From: Sphingomonas sp. 35-24ZXX
GTDB taxonomy: Bacteria; Pseudomonadota; Alphaproteobacteria; Sphingomonadales; Sphingomonadaceae
NCBI RefSeq assembly: GCF_000786215.1
Contig: NZ_JROG01000003.1
Coordinates: 868,001 to 932,000, forward strand
Reading direction: 5' to 3'
Length of the DNA stretch: 64,000 bases
Shown here: piece by piece, positions 35,834 through 45,100 of the stretch
How the letters are laid out: every line of letters begins with the position of its first letter
Numbering within the stretch: position 1 is the stretch's first letter
Notes under the pieces: generated by a model
Databases searched by the model: none
Told to the model about the DNA's origin: nothing
The model's input: the letters and a program-made list of their open reading frames with translations, nothing else
Program-made: the position numbers and the translations under genes

Positions 35834-37159
35834 GGTCAGCGATCCTGCAACCGTAGAGTTGGAGCGCGATCGAAACATTTCGATAGTCTTACCCGGATTG
35901 CCGACGCCGACTTTGTTAGAGGCAAGGAAAACGGAGGAACTAAGAGATTTGAGCGGCTCATCAGGGCATCGTGTCAGTTGCGATCAATGGCCGCAATGGT
36001 TCGTTTGCAGCGTTGATGCCCAGCCGTTCGCTTCCCCTGCCCGCCTTTGGAATGAGCCGGACTCTACCCGCATACGGAGTAAACTTCGCGACTCAGGCCA
36101 CACACGACTAGACTTCGACACCTGTCGCGTCGACCAAGGGATTATGCCATTCAACCAATGGCCCAGTTGCGCTTGCATTATGAGATCAGGCGAGCGAAAT
36201 CTCGGTGTCAGGTTTTGGCGAGAGAACTGCCGTTAAACACGTCCGATGGGAATGACTGCAAAGTCCCAGATCCGGCTACCCGAAGCGGTTGGAAACTATG
36301 CCCGCTTTCAGGCAATCGGCGGGCAGGCCGTATGGCGGATGAAAGGACGCATCCTTGAGCGGCAGCTCGTTCAGCTGCGGAAATGCGGAAATTGGGCCGG
36401 TTGCACTTGGACAGCCTCAGGTATCGCATTAAACGCCTATTGATCGAGCGACGATGAAGACGCTCGTTCTCTGCATGGCATAAGCTTAGATCGATACCCA
36501 CAAAACCTAATTCGTGGATCATTTTCTAGGACTGGTTACGCCAATACCATTTTGGTAAATGATATCGTAACTAACACCTGCAAACTGATCGTATATGTCC
36601 TATTTCAGGACTATAATCGGCCGATTTATCTGTTGTTAATTACCTCACACTTTTTTATCTCTATTTCTCATGACGATCCCGCACCAATATCAGCGAAACG
36701 CGCCCCCCGCGGGATCGAATATGGACCCAGAGGTCACAGAAGCATTGGGGACCCTCCTTGCTGAAGCTGGCAGGATACTTCAAGCGCTCATTGGTCGCGG
36801 AAGCGTCGGAGCGGGTTTACACCGCCGCTCCTCATCGATGATCGTCTGGTTCGTCGTATCAATGCTAAGAGCATGCGTGGTCTTTCGCGATTTTCAAACA
36901 TACAGAATACATAAAGAATCGTCGAACTTAATCGACGCATGCAACGCACACCCGCCTTCTTGCTGGGCTGCTCCGTAAAAAATTCCTCGCCGTTATCTGT
37001 CGAGCGATCGGTCACCAGGCTGATTGCGTCCAAGAATAATGTCCGAGTGGATCAAAGGTGTGTTCGACCAACATACGCAGGTTACGCACCTTACGCAGGT
37101 TACGCACCTTACGCAGGTTACGCACCTGCCTGATCTGCTCCGTGAGGAGCAAAATTGTT
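35834..37159. other. Non-coding region between STAND 2 and the plasmid-like backbone
   Basis: About 1.3 kb. The stretch 36480-36680 is AT-rich. A possible short gene at 36670-36978 (starting MTIPHQYQRNAPPAG) may be a truncated remnant but is not supported by a family. The right end carries the 9-bp repeat array in front of the kfrA-like gene. An old plasmid origin could be here; I see no clear Rep gene. Confidence 0.45.
37074..37127. repeat. Iteron-like array of six 9-bp repeats upstream of kfrA-like 1
   Basis: Six successive copies of a 9-base unit (A/T)TACGCA(CC/GG), alternating so that two full 18-bp units GTTACGCACCTTACGCAG are flanked by partial ones. The array ends about 30 bases before the ATG at 37160. 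KfrA proteins are known to repress their own genes by binding repeated operators, so this is the likely site. An iteron role in replication or partition is also possible. Confidence 0.7.
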
Positions 37160-37897
37160 ATGAAGAAGAGTGACGAATGGGCCGACCAGAACACGGTCGA
37201 TGAAAAATGCAGGCAAGTGATGGCCGAACGCGGCTGTACTCCTGAGCAGGTGAGGCCAGTTTGGATCGCCGAAAAACTTGGCATGAGCAAAGCTGGCGGG
37301 CACCTGTATGGCCAGGTGCGCGACTGGCGGAGGCGGGAGTGCAGACCTGATCCAACCTTGTTCGCTGAACTTCCTGCCGATGCGGCTAGCGATATCCGAA
37401 GCATCACCAGCGATTTGGCCGACGGCATTGTCACGGTCGCGAAGCGGATCCTGCGCGATCAGGGTGCCATAATCGAGCAGGCCGCTTCAAGGAAGATTGC
37501 AGACGCTGAACGCCGCCAAGCTGAGGCAGAAGCTGAGTTGGCGGACGTTGCAGCCGAATGGCAAGAAACCGAAGACGCTCTGGCTGCTTCGCAAAAGAAA
37601 GTTGCGGCGCTTACCGAAGAGCTGGCGCAATCGGACAAGCGTGCAGAACGCCTACGTGGGCGAATTGAGCAGCTGAAGGAAGAGCTCGGGCACAAAGGCT
37701 CGATGACCGAGCACGCAACCCCAGTTGCCGCCAACCCTGTTCAATCGTTGCGGTCAGAAAGCCCGGTTGGCCACCAAGAGCCCGTGGTGACGCGCCCTAC
37801 CGGTGCGCCTGCATCCGCTCCTACGCCTCCGCCCACAGCATCCGATGCTGACGGCGAGGCTCTGGCGAAGCCAGATGATGAGGGTCCCATTCGGTGA
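37160..37897 (+). CDS. KfrA-like plasmid DNA-binding coiled-coil protein 1
   Basis: A 245-residue protein. The N-terminal 90 residues match the KfrA DNA-binding domain pattern (VWIAEKLGMSKAGGHLYGQVRDWRRR). A long Ala/Glu-rich coiled coil (residues 105-195) and a Pro-rich disordered tail follow. KfrA proteins are plasmid stability and partition-linked repressors. GAGGAG precedes the ATG at 37160; the longer frame upstream only translates the repeat array. A hairpin lies 9 bases after the stop. Finding it inside an island suggests an integrated plasmid. Confidence 0.8.
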   Translation: MKKSDEWADQNTVDEKCRQVMAERGCTPEQVRPVWIAEKLGMSKAGGHLYGQVRDWRRRECRPDPTLFAELPADAASDIRSITSDLADGIVTVAKRILRDQGAIIEQAASRKIADAERRQAEAEAELADVAAEWQETEDALAASQKKVAALTEELAQSDKRAERLRGRIEQLKEELGHKGSMTEHATPVAANPVQSLRSESPVGHQEPVVTRPTGAPASAPTPPPTASDADGEALAKPDDEGPIR

Positions 37898-37905
37898 CCC
37901 CCTGC

Positions 37906-37936
37906 CCGCACCGCTGTCGTCATGGCGGCGGTGCGG
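37906..37936 (+). terminator. Hairpin after kfrA-like 1
   Basis: The 9-bp stem CCGCACCGC/GCGGTGCGG starts 9 bases after the stop at 37897. A weak T stretch follows. It is probably a terminator. Confidence 0.5.
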
Positions 37937-38226
37937 TATTTCCAGCCGCACCTTTTCTGACGCTTGATCCATGGCTGGATCAGCCACGGCCCATCCGACC
38001 ATTTGGAAGCCCAAAGGGGGCGCTCCAATCAGAACAAACCGTACATCGCCACCGAGACATCAAAGTCGCGGATAATTGTGACCTAAATATCACATATTTC
38101 ACAAATTTATTTATTTCTAAATTAATTTGCAATTACGCTTCCGCTTTGAGAAAACTCGATCCTACAAGACAGCTCACCTTGTGAAGTAAATCATCAAGGT
38201 GGCGCGGGGCACTATCCACCTCGTGC

Positions 38227-38270
38227 CTGTACAGATAACTGTACGTACAGGGATGTACGTACGAGTACAG
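38227..38270. promoter_or_regulatory. Palindromic operators of kfrA-like 2
   Basis: The region contains CTGTACAG (38227-38234), the perfect palindrome CTGTACGTACAG (38239-38250), TGTACGTACGA (about 38254-38264) and a final GTACAG. The repeated core GTAC is spaced over 44 bases and ends 11 bases before the ATG at 38282. This is a likely autoregulatory operator, and its sequence differs from the array in front of kfrA-like 1. Confidence 0.65.
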
Positions 38271-38281
38271 GAGTTTACCCA

Positions 38282-38959
38282 ATGGGTCGAATAACGTTTG
38301 GTGCCGTCACCTTCGACGACGTCTACAACGCTGTCCAGCTTTTGTTGGATGGCGGCTACGAAATCGGTGACATATCTTTACGGAAGATCCGTGAAGTGAT
38401 GGGCGATCGAGGCAGCCTTGCCACCATCGCCAAACACCTCGAGCGGATCAAGGTGCGCAAGGACCGTGGCGAAGCGTTCGACGGGACAGAGCTTTCCAAG
38501 ACTGACGTCGAAGAGTTGTGCGCTGCCGTTGACGCAATCGTCTATCGCCGAACATTCGTCTCTCAATGCGAGGCCGCGGAGCATAAGAGGGTTGTCGCGG
38601 AGCTAGTCACCAAACACGAAGCCGAATTGGAAACCAAAGCTGAAATCGTGGACGACCTTGAGGAGCAGGTATTTGCGCTCGAATCCGAATGCGGGAACCT
38701 CAAGATGGGTGTTGACTGCTTGGAACGGCAAATTGCCCAATTTGAGGGAACGGTTGAAGCCCTTCAGCAGGTCATAGCAACACTTGCGCCAAAGCCGGGA
38801 GAAAACGCGCCGCCAGCCAGCATGGTCGGGCATGCGGCTATGCAGCAGGATCAACCATCTGCGGTTCCGGTCGATCAACCCTCCGTTGATCGTGCCGAAA
38901 CCCAGGTTCGTGGCTGCCACAACGACCAGACGGGCGTTGTTCGCAAGGAACAAGGTTGA
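38282..38959 (+). CDS. KfrA-like coiled-coil DNA-binding protein 2
   Basis: A 225-residue protein. The N-terminus (VYNAVQLLLDGGYEIGDISLRKIREVMGDRG is the region; key part ISLRKIREVMGDRGS) resembles a KfrA-type DNA-binding domain. A coiled coil (residues 95-170) and a Pro/Gln-rich tail follow. The same overall plan as kfrA-like 1, together with the matching 3' spacer, points to an old duplication, although the proteins are now quite different. Palindromic operators lie directly upstream. It is likely a plasmid maintenance repressor. Confidence 0.65.
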   Translation: MGRITFGAVTFDDVYNAVQLLLDGGYEIGDISLRKIREVMGDRGSLATIAKHLERIKVRKDRGEAFDGTELSKTDVEELCAAVDAIVYRRTFVSQCEAAEHKRVVAELVTKHEAELETKAEIVDDLEEQVFALESECGNLKMGVDCLERQIAQFEGTVEALQQVIATLAPKPGENAPPASMVGHAAMQQDQPSAVPVDQPSVDRAETQVRGCHNDQTGVVRKEQG

Positions 38960-38969
38960 TCCGCTCTGG

Positions 38970-39004
38970 CCATACCGCCGCCGCCATGGCGGCGGTATGG
39001 TTTT
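38970..39004 (+). terminator. Strong hairpin terminator after kfrA-like 2
   Basis: A perfect 13-bp stem CCATACCGCCGCC/GGCGGCGGTATGG with a 5-base loop, followed by TTTT. It begins 11 bases after the stop at 38959. Confidence 0.75.
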
Positions 39005-39025
39005 CCCGTTTGCCTTTTACCCTTC

Positions 39026-39145
39026 GTCTTGTCCGTGGCCGGACAAGACACGACCCGCAGGGTCGTTCCCGGGGGTTCAGGGGCACTCCCCTGACATGCC
39101 CTTTTTTGTCGAACGGCAAAAAAGGAAGAGCATGTTCTTCCTTTT
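39026..39145. repeat. Cluster of inverted repeats upstream of the MobV-like gene
   Basis: Five short hairpins follow one another: GTCTTGTCCG/CGGACAAGAC (39026-39049), ACGACCC/GGGTCGT (39050-39066), TCAGGGG/CCCCTGA (39077-39094), CCTTTTTTG/CAAAAAAGG (39100-39125) and AAAAGGAAGA/TCTTCCTTTT (39120-39145). The last two overlap and exclude each other. The position just before a mobilisation gene makes this a candidate oriT or an attenuator. Confidence 0.6.
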
Positions 39146-39179
39146 CTACTGCGTGACCTCGCAGCTTGTGGAACCTTCA

Positions 39180-41129
39180 ATGAAAAGCAATGTCTCCGGC
39201 GTGGCAGGTACTGTCCGAATCAAAAATATTACGAACGCTGGATTAGGCGCAGCTGAGCGACACGGAAAGCGCAAAGATAAATCTAGCGATTCGCGCAGGA
39301 TTAACAGCGAACCTCCATTAACTACAACCGGGCTCGATCTACGGCGGCTGTACAAACGGCACATCGAGGGCGCATTTGTCCCCAAAAGCCGGTCGCAGGC
39401 GATGCATCTGCTACTCCAGTTCCCGACAGAATTGGTGGACGGGAAGGATCCTGCATATATGCTGCACCACGCACGTGAATTCGCGATATCTGTATTCGGC
39501 GAAAACGCCATATTCGCAGACCGGGTTGATCGCGATGAGAAGAGCGAGCACGTCGTCGATCTGTTCGTGGTCCCCAAATATGTCAAGCGGACCAAGCACC
39601 AAGAGAAAATCGCGGTTGCGATGAGCCGCGATTTGAAAATCCTGGCTAAACGGTATGGGCGACCGATCAACCCAAACGGGATGGGACGGGCCTTACAGGA
39701 TGCGCTGCTGGACTATTTGCAGGGTAGGATGGGGTTGGCAGAGGCACAGCGTGGGTCGCTAAAGCAGATGGCGGGGTCAGATTGGAAATCTGCCGAGGAG
39801 CTCCGGGCTCAAGAACTCGATGCGGAAAAACAGCAGCTGGCGGCGATGCGCCAGAAGCTGGTTGGCAGGGAAGCGCTAATTGTCGATCGCGAAAACCAGG
39901 CGCAGGCCACGCTAAACGCAGCTCTGTCAAAGCTGGCCGAAGCGGATCAGCTGCGGTCTGAACTGGCCTCCGATCGTCTCGAAGCCGTTCGCCAGATGGA
40001 AGCTGCCCGCCAAGAGGCCCTTGAAGTGGAGAAGAGGGCACGTGACGTTGCGGCAGCCAAAGCGGCGGCAGACGCAGCAAAAGTGGAAGCTGACCGCCTG
40101 ATCGCGGAAATTCAATCCGCGAACCTCGAGGCGGAAATGGCGAGGTTGCTGGCGAAACAAGATGCAGACGCTGCCAAGGAGGATCGCGAAGCAGCAGAAC
40201 GTCATCGCATCACTGCGGCTGCGGCCAAGGATGCCATCGTCCAGCAGCGTCAGGAGATAGAGGTCGAGCGGGCATTGCACCTAACCCAGCTTGAATTGCT
40301 GGAGCGGGCGGCAGATGACAAAAATCGGCTTAACCTGAGTGCTGGTCAGCATCCGACACAAAACGTAGGCTTTGTGATGGATCAACAGCACATGACACAG
40401 GCTGATACGCGTGCATATCTGTCGCCTTGGCCAGCATGGGTCGCTGCGTTCGCACGACAGCTGGTGTCCGCGCTGGAGACTGCACGTCGCCTAGCCGCAT
40501 CTTTGTTGGATCGCGAAAAAGCCGTTCTGGCCCGCGACATCGAGCTGAAGGCAAAAATGGCCGAGGCGGATAGAAATCTTGAGGCCCAACGGAAGCGTGC
40601 CGAGGAGCACACTATCGCTCTTGCTGAGCTGAAGAAGAGGACGGACGCCTTAAAGTTTGCGGAAGCTGCCGTGGAAAGCGCCAGCGTGACCGCAATTGCA
40701 AAAAGTGCCGCTGCAGAAGGTCGGATGGTCCTGGCGAAGGAGGACTTGCAGCAATCGGAGCGGTGGGCGCGGGCACTGGCGCTCATCGATCAGACCCCTA
40801 ACATTGTCGTTGTCGACAGCCATGGCGTCGCATCATTTGATCCAGAGGTTGCTAAAAAGCTCGGCGCTGAGTTTGCCGAAACCATGGGATCGCCAGTACC
40901 TGATTGGGCAGACAAAGCACTGACCGGGCACCTGATTTTGGCAGAAGGCATGCATACTGCCGCTGCTGCTGAACGCAGAGCCGATGAACTTGCGCGACAA
41001 CTGGAAGCACTGATCCTACGAGCCGGCCCGGTGCTCAACCCGTCGCAACGGGCATTGGTAAACGATGCCCAGCAAGTCATAGACCGTGTAAATTTAGGGC
41101 AGGTGCCGCGCGACGATCGCGGGTTATGA
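39180..41129 (+). CDS. MobV (Pre/Mob)-like relaxase homologue with long coiled coil
   Basis: A 649-residue protein. Residues 1-170 resemble the Mob/Pre fold: VAGTVRIKNITNAGLGAAERH at the start, and DRDEKSEHVVDLFVVP at 117-132 in the place of the HxDExxPHxH metal motif. Two of the three His are Asp here, so relaxase activity is doubtful or altered. Residues 190-560 are a very long Ala/Glu coiled coil. The ATG at 39180 has no strong ribosome site; a GTG 12 bases upstream is in frame. Together with the KfrA-like genes it marks a mobilisable plasmid backbone inside the island. Confidence 0.65.
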   Translation: MKSNVSGVAGTVRIKNITNAGLGAAERHGKRKDKSSDSRRINSEPPLTTTGLDLRRLYKRHIEGAFVPKSRSQAMHLLLQFPTELVDGKDPAYMLHHAREFAISVFGENAIFADRVDRDEKSEHVVDLFVVPKYVKRTKHQEKIAVAMSRDLKILAKRYGRPINPNGMGRALQDALLDYLQGRMGLAEAQRGSLKQMAGSDWKSAEELRAQELDAEKQQLAAMRQKLVGREALIVDRENQAQATLNAALSKLAEADQLRSELASDRLEAVRQMEAARQEALEVEKRARDVAAAKAAADAAKVEADRLIAEIQSANLEAEMARLLAKQDADAAKEDREAAERHRITAAAAKDAIVQQRQEIEVERALHLTQLELLERAADDKNRLNLSAGQHPTQNVGFVMDQQHMTQADTRAYLSPWPAWVAAFARQLVSALETARRLAASLLDREKAVLARDIELKAKMAEADRNLEAQRKRAEEHTIALAELKKRTDALKFAEAAVESASVTAIAKSAAAEGRMVLAKEDLQQSERWARALALIDQTPNIVVVDSHGVASFDPEVAKKLGAEFAETMGSPVPDWADKALTGHLILAEGMHTAAAAERRADELARQLEALILRAGPVLNPSQRALVNDAQQVIDRVNLGQVPRDDRGL

Positions 41130-41265
41130 TCAGGGGACGTGCCAAAAAGCTACCGGGTAGAGCTGACATCGCACCGAGGTTTTATGTGGCGCATGCCCAA
41201 GTTTCCGGTGGAACCCGTCCAAAAAACACGAGGAGGTTGCGAAGCTTCTTTGTCCGGTTCTACGC

Positions 41266-42096
41266 TTATGCAAACCGCGCCGAAAACGATGTCGCAGTCA
41301 GCTCGACAAAGCTCTCAAGAGGCGGACGAAGCGAGAACGCTCTCGGTCGCCTGGCAAAATCGTACACCCGTATGAGATGCCAATGGTCGCTGCGCTCGCG
41401 GGATACGGCGAGTTCATTACGCGAAATGAAAAAGGGCGTTCGCTCCCAACCGTTCGTCGTCTTGACCTCAACCAGGCGCTCGCGTCCGTCCGGTTCAAAG
41501 CTGGCGATGTCATAGCCAAGGCCGTCGCCGTCCTGATCGGAGATCCATCGCACCTCAGCCGCCAGATCATGCCTCCCAGCCTCGATAAGGGTGGTGCGTT
41601 CGTGGTGCAGAACGACCGCTTCACCGGCGCGGCCCAGAGCACGGTTGCGCTCGTCACGGCCAGCGATGTCATACTTCATCGCGACGGCCGCCATCAGCCT
41701 CGGATCGACTGGCGGAGGTTCATTGCGGTGCGTTGGCGGGGGACCGATCCACAGTCGTGGCGTGTCAGCCACGACTTGCGCAACACCCGCAGACCGGTTG
41801 GAATTCAGCCAACCCGGGTGCGCATCCAGCCATCGCTGGACACCATCTTCCAGCGCAAGCTGGTAATGCCTTGCGGGCTTCAAGCCAATTATCCAGGGCT
41901 GCCCGAACCCGATCATGACCGCGGAGATGTTCTGGTGCTTACGCTCGACCGACTTGGCCGAGCGGGGGATCAATTCGGCCAGCGCGCGGTAGCGGGCCGC
42001 CTTGTTGACCGCCCTGCCCGCCAGTTCTTCGGCGAGCATCGCGAAATAATCGGCCACCGCCAGATCGATCTCGCTATCTGTCCACGTGTCAACCAA
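41266..42096 (-). CDS. DUF3883 PD-(D/E)XK nuclease-like protein
   Basis: A 276-residue protein. The C-terminal domain reads GLGYDIASF, then RLVEVKTTNG, then PFFISRNELAVS, the DUF3883 pattern with D...ExK nuclease residues. The N-terminal 60 residues (WTDSEIDLAVADYFAMLAEELAGR) form a conserved leading domain often found with it. I prefer the TTG at 42096, preceded by AAGGGG, over a start at 42153. It is divergent from the MmeI-like restriction-modification gene with only 99 bases between them, so the two likely share control and work together in restriction. That link is inferred. Confidence 0.75.
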   Translation of the reverse strand: MVDTWTDSEIDLAVADYFAMLAEELAGRAVNKAARYRALAELIPRSAKSVERKHQNISAVMIGFGQPWIIGLKPARHYQLALEDGVQRWLDAHPGWLNSNRSAGVAQVVADTPRLWIGPPPTHRNEPPPVDPRLMAAVAMKYDIAGRDERNRALGRAGEAVVLHHERTTLIEAGRHDLAAEVRWISDQDGDGLGYDIASFEPDGRERLVEVKTTNGWERTPFFISRNELAVSRERSDHWHLIRVYDFARRPRAFSLRPPLESFVELTATSFSARFA

Positions 42097-42195
42097 CGCT
42101 ATCCCCTTGTATGCCCTGACTATAACGCCCGCAAAATCCCTGCCCAGGGTCAATCTTCCATTGCCGCCCGAGCGGCCCGGTGCTTATGTGGAGCG

Positions 42196-45100
42196 ATGCA
42201 GGGGGACGCTTCCACACAGCACCAGATTGAAGCTTTTATCGCGCAGTGGCGCGATACGGGCGGGTCGGAACTCGCCAATACGCAGAGCTTCATCAACTGC
42301 TTGTGCGCGCTGATTGGCGTGCCCGCGCCCGATGGCAGCCGCACCGACGATGCGCACAACGCCTATGTTTTCGAGCGCCGCGTCTTTCAGGACAATGGTG
42401 ACGGCACGCAGAGCTTTGGTCGCATCGACTGCTACAAGCGCGACTGCTTCATCCTAGAGGCCAAGCAGGGCAGCGAGGGCGACCGTGCCGCAGCCGCGCG
42501 CGGGGATGATGATCTCGACATCTTCGGCCAGTCCGCCAGCGCGCGCGTCAAGCGCGGAACCGCGCGGCGTGGCACGCCGGGGTGGACCCGCGCGATGCTG
42601 CAGGCCAAGGGCCAGGCCGAACGCTATGCCAAGGCGCTGCCGACCGATCACGGCTGGCCGCCGATCCTGCTGATCACCGACATCGGCTATTGCATCGACG
42701 TCTATGCGGATTTCACCGGTACCGGCAAAGCCTATGCCCAGTTCCCCGACCGCGCGTCCTACCGCATCATGCTGAACGACCTGCATGACGAGAAGGTGCG
42801 CGAGCGGCTGGCGCTAATCTGGACCAACCCCAAGGCGCTCGACCCCTCCACCCGTGCGGCCAAGGCTACGCGCGAGATTGCCGATTACCTCGCCACCATC
42901 TCCAAACGACTCGAAGCGCGCGGACACAATGCCGAGGCCGTCAGCGCCTTCCTCATGCGACTCCTGTTCACGATGTTCGCTGAAGACACCGGCGTGCTGC
43001 TGCCCAAGAAGTCGTTCACCGACCTGCTGAAGGGCCAGCTCGAACATCCCGAGCATCTGCACCACCAGCTGACTGCCTTGTGGACCGCAATGGACAAGGG
43101 TGAATTCGCCCCGTCCCTCGGCTTTCCCGTGAAGCACTTCAACGGTTACCTATTCAAGTCGCGCGAGGCGCTGCCGCTGGAGCGCGCTGAGCTGGAAGTG
43201 CTGATCGAGGCGGCGGGCAAGGACTGGACCGAGGTCGAGCCCGCGATCTTCGGCACGCTGCTCGAACGCGCGCTCAACCCCAAGGAACGCGCAAAGCTGG
43301 GCGCGCATTACACCCCGCGCGCCTATGTCGAACGGCTGATCGCGCCGACCATCATGGAACCGCTGCGCAGCGATTGGGACGGGGTGCGCGGCGCGGTGGA
43401 AAGCCTGATGGGCGAGGACAAGATCGATGCCGCCCGCGCAGTTGTCGAAGCCTTCCATGCGCAGCTGGCGCAGACGAGGGTGCTTGACCCCGCGTGTGGG
43501 ACTGGCAACTTCCTTTATGTCGCGATGGCGCGGATGAAGGAGCTCGAGGGCGAGGCGCTGGAACTGCTCGCCGAGCTGGGCGACAACCAGTATCTGGCCG
43601 AGCTGTCCGGCCACACTATCACGCCCGAGAATTTTCTGGGCATCGAGATCAACCCGCGCGCGGCAGCGATCGCACAGCTGGTGCTGTGGATCGGCTATCT
43701 GCAATGGCATTTCAAGGTGAACGGCAAGGACCGCAGCCCGCCCGAGCCGATCCTCAAGGACATCCGCACCATCGAGAACCGCGATGCGCTGATCGAATAC
43801 GACAAGCGCGAGCTGGTGATGGGCGAGGACGGAAAGCCCGTCACACGCTGGGACGGCGAGACGATGAAGCTGCATCCGGTTACAGGCCGCAAGGTGCCCG
43901 ACGAGGATGCACGGGTGGAGGTGTACAGCTACACCAGGCCGCGCGCGGCGAAATGGCCCAAGGCGGATTTCATCGTCGGCAACCCACCGTTTATTGGCAG
44001 CAAGCGCATGCCGTTGCGGTTGGGGAAGCCTTACGTTGACGCACTTCGAGTTGCTCATCCAGATGTTGCGGGTTCCTCTGATTTCGTAATGTTTTGGTGG
44101 CAGCGGTGCGGTGAGCTTGCGAAGGCGGATGCTGTGCGGCGGTTCGGTTTGATCACGACCAACAGCATAGGCCAATCTCAATCACGGCGTGTCTTGCAAC
44201 GGGCGATGTCCGGTCGGAACGCTGTGCAAATCTTGTTTGCAATCCCTGATCACCCTTGGCGCGATACCGAAACTGAAGCCGATGTACGTGTCGCAATGAC
44301 CGTCGCCTCCACATCGAGCGAGAGCGGCAAGCTCTGGGTTATCGATAGAGAGAGAGAACTGAGCGATGGTTCGGCAGAGGTGGTATTTCGTGAGCTGAGA
44401 GGGCTGATCCACGCTGATCTGACAGTTGGGGCGGCTGTCGCCGATGCTACACCTTTGAAGGCAAACGCCGACATGTCTTTTCAAGGACCAATTTTGGTTG
44501 GTGAAGGCTTCCGACTAAACGCGAAGCAATTGACTGACATAGGGATCAAAAGAGAAGAACTGCCCGCCTGCGTCCATCCTTACGTTATCGCACGCGATGT
44601 GATGCAACGGGGTGAGCCGAGATGGGTCATCGACTTCTTTGGACTTTCGGAAGTCCAAGCAAGAGAGGGTTTTCCGGCTCTATTCCAGCATGTCTTGACC
44701 CATGTGCTCCCTGAGCGGAAGGCAAACAAAGACAAGCTGTTCCGGGAAAACTGGTGGATCTTTGGCCGCCCTCGTCCCGCAATGCGAAGCGCCGTTGCGG
44801 GCCTAAAGCGGTACGCCGTTACCGCTGAGACCGCGAAGCATAAGGTCTTCACGTTTCAAGATGCGGCAACTTTGCCAGACCACAAGCTCTATGTGATCGC
44901 TTCAGACGATGCTTTTTTCCTCGGAACGTTGTCCTCGAAATTCCATGTCACATGGGCTCTAGCCGCAGGTGGGCGTTTAGGCGTTGGAAATGATCCTACG
45001 TGGACAAATACGACCACGTTTCAGCCTTTCCCCTTCCCCGCCGACGTACCCGAGCGGCTCAGGGACCGCATCCGCACCGAGGCAGAGGGGCTCGACGCCC

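Larger units (their letters stand above)
37898..38281. other. Structured spacer 1 downstream of kfrA-like 1
   Basis: The first 120 bases contain a GC-rich hairpin at 37906-37936 (CCGCACCGC/GCGGTGCGG) and a second one near 37970-37990 (TGATCCA-TGGC-TGGATCA). The layout is repeated after kfrA-like 2 with the same 36-base spacing. The middle is AT-rich, and the right end holds the operators of kfrA-like 2. Confidence 0.6.

Noticed and set aside
37074-37127. CRISPR array
   Set aside because: Units are 9 bases with no spacers, and there are no cas genes in the window.
37058-37159. Longer start of kfrA-like 1 giving an Arg-Leu repeat peptide
   Set aside because: It is only the translation of the 9-bp repeat array; the ATG at 37160 has a good ribosome site.
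41377-42195. N-terminal 273 codons of the long frame leading into the MmeI-like gene
   Set aside because: This part is antisense to the DUF3883 gene, and the protein has standard MmeI-like length and motif spacing from the ATG at 42196.
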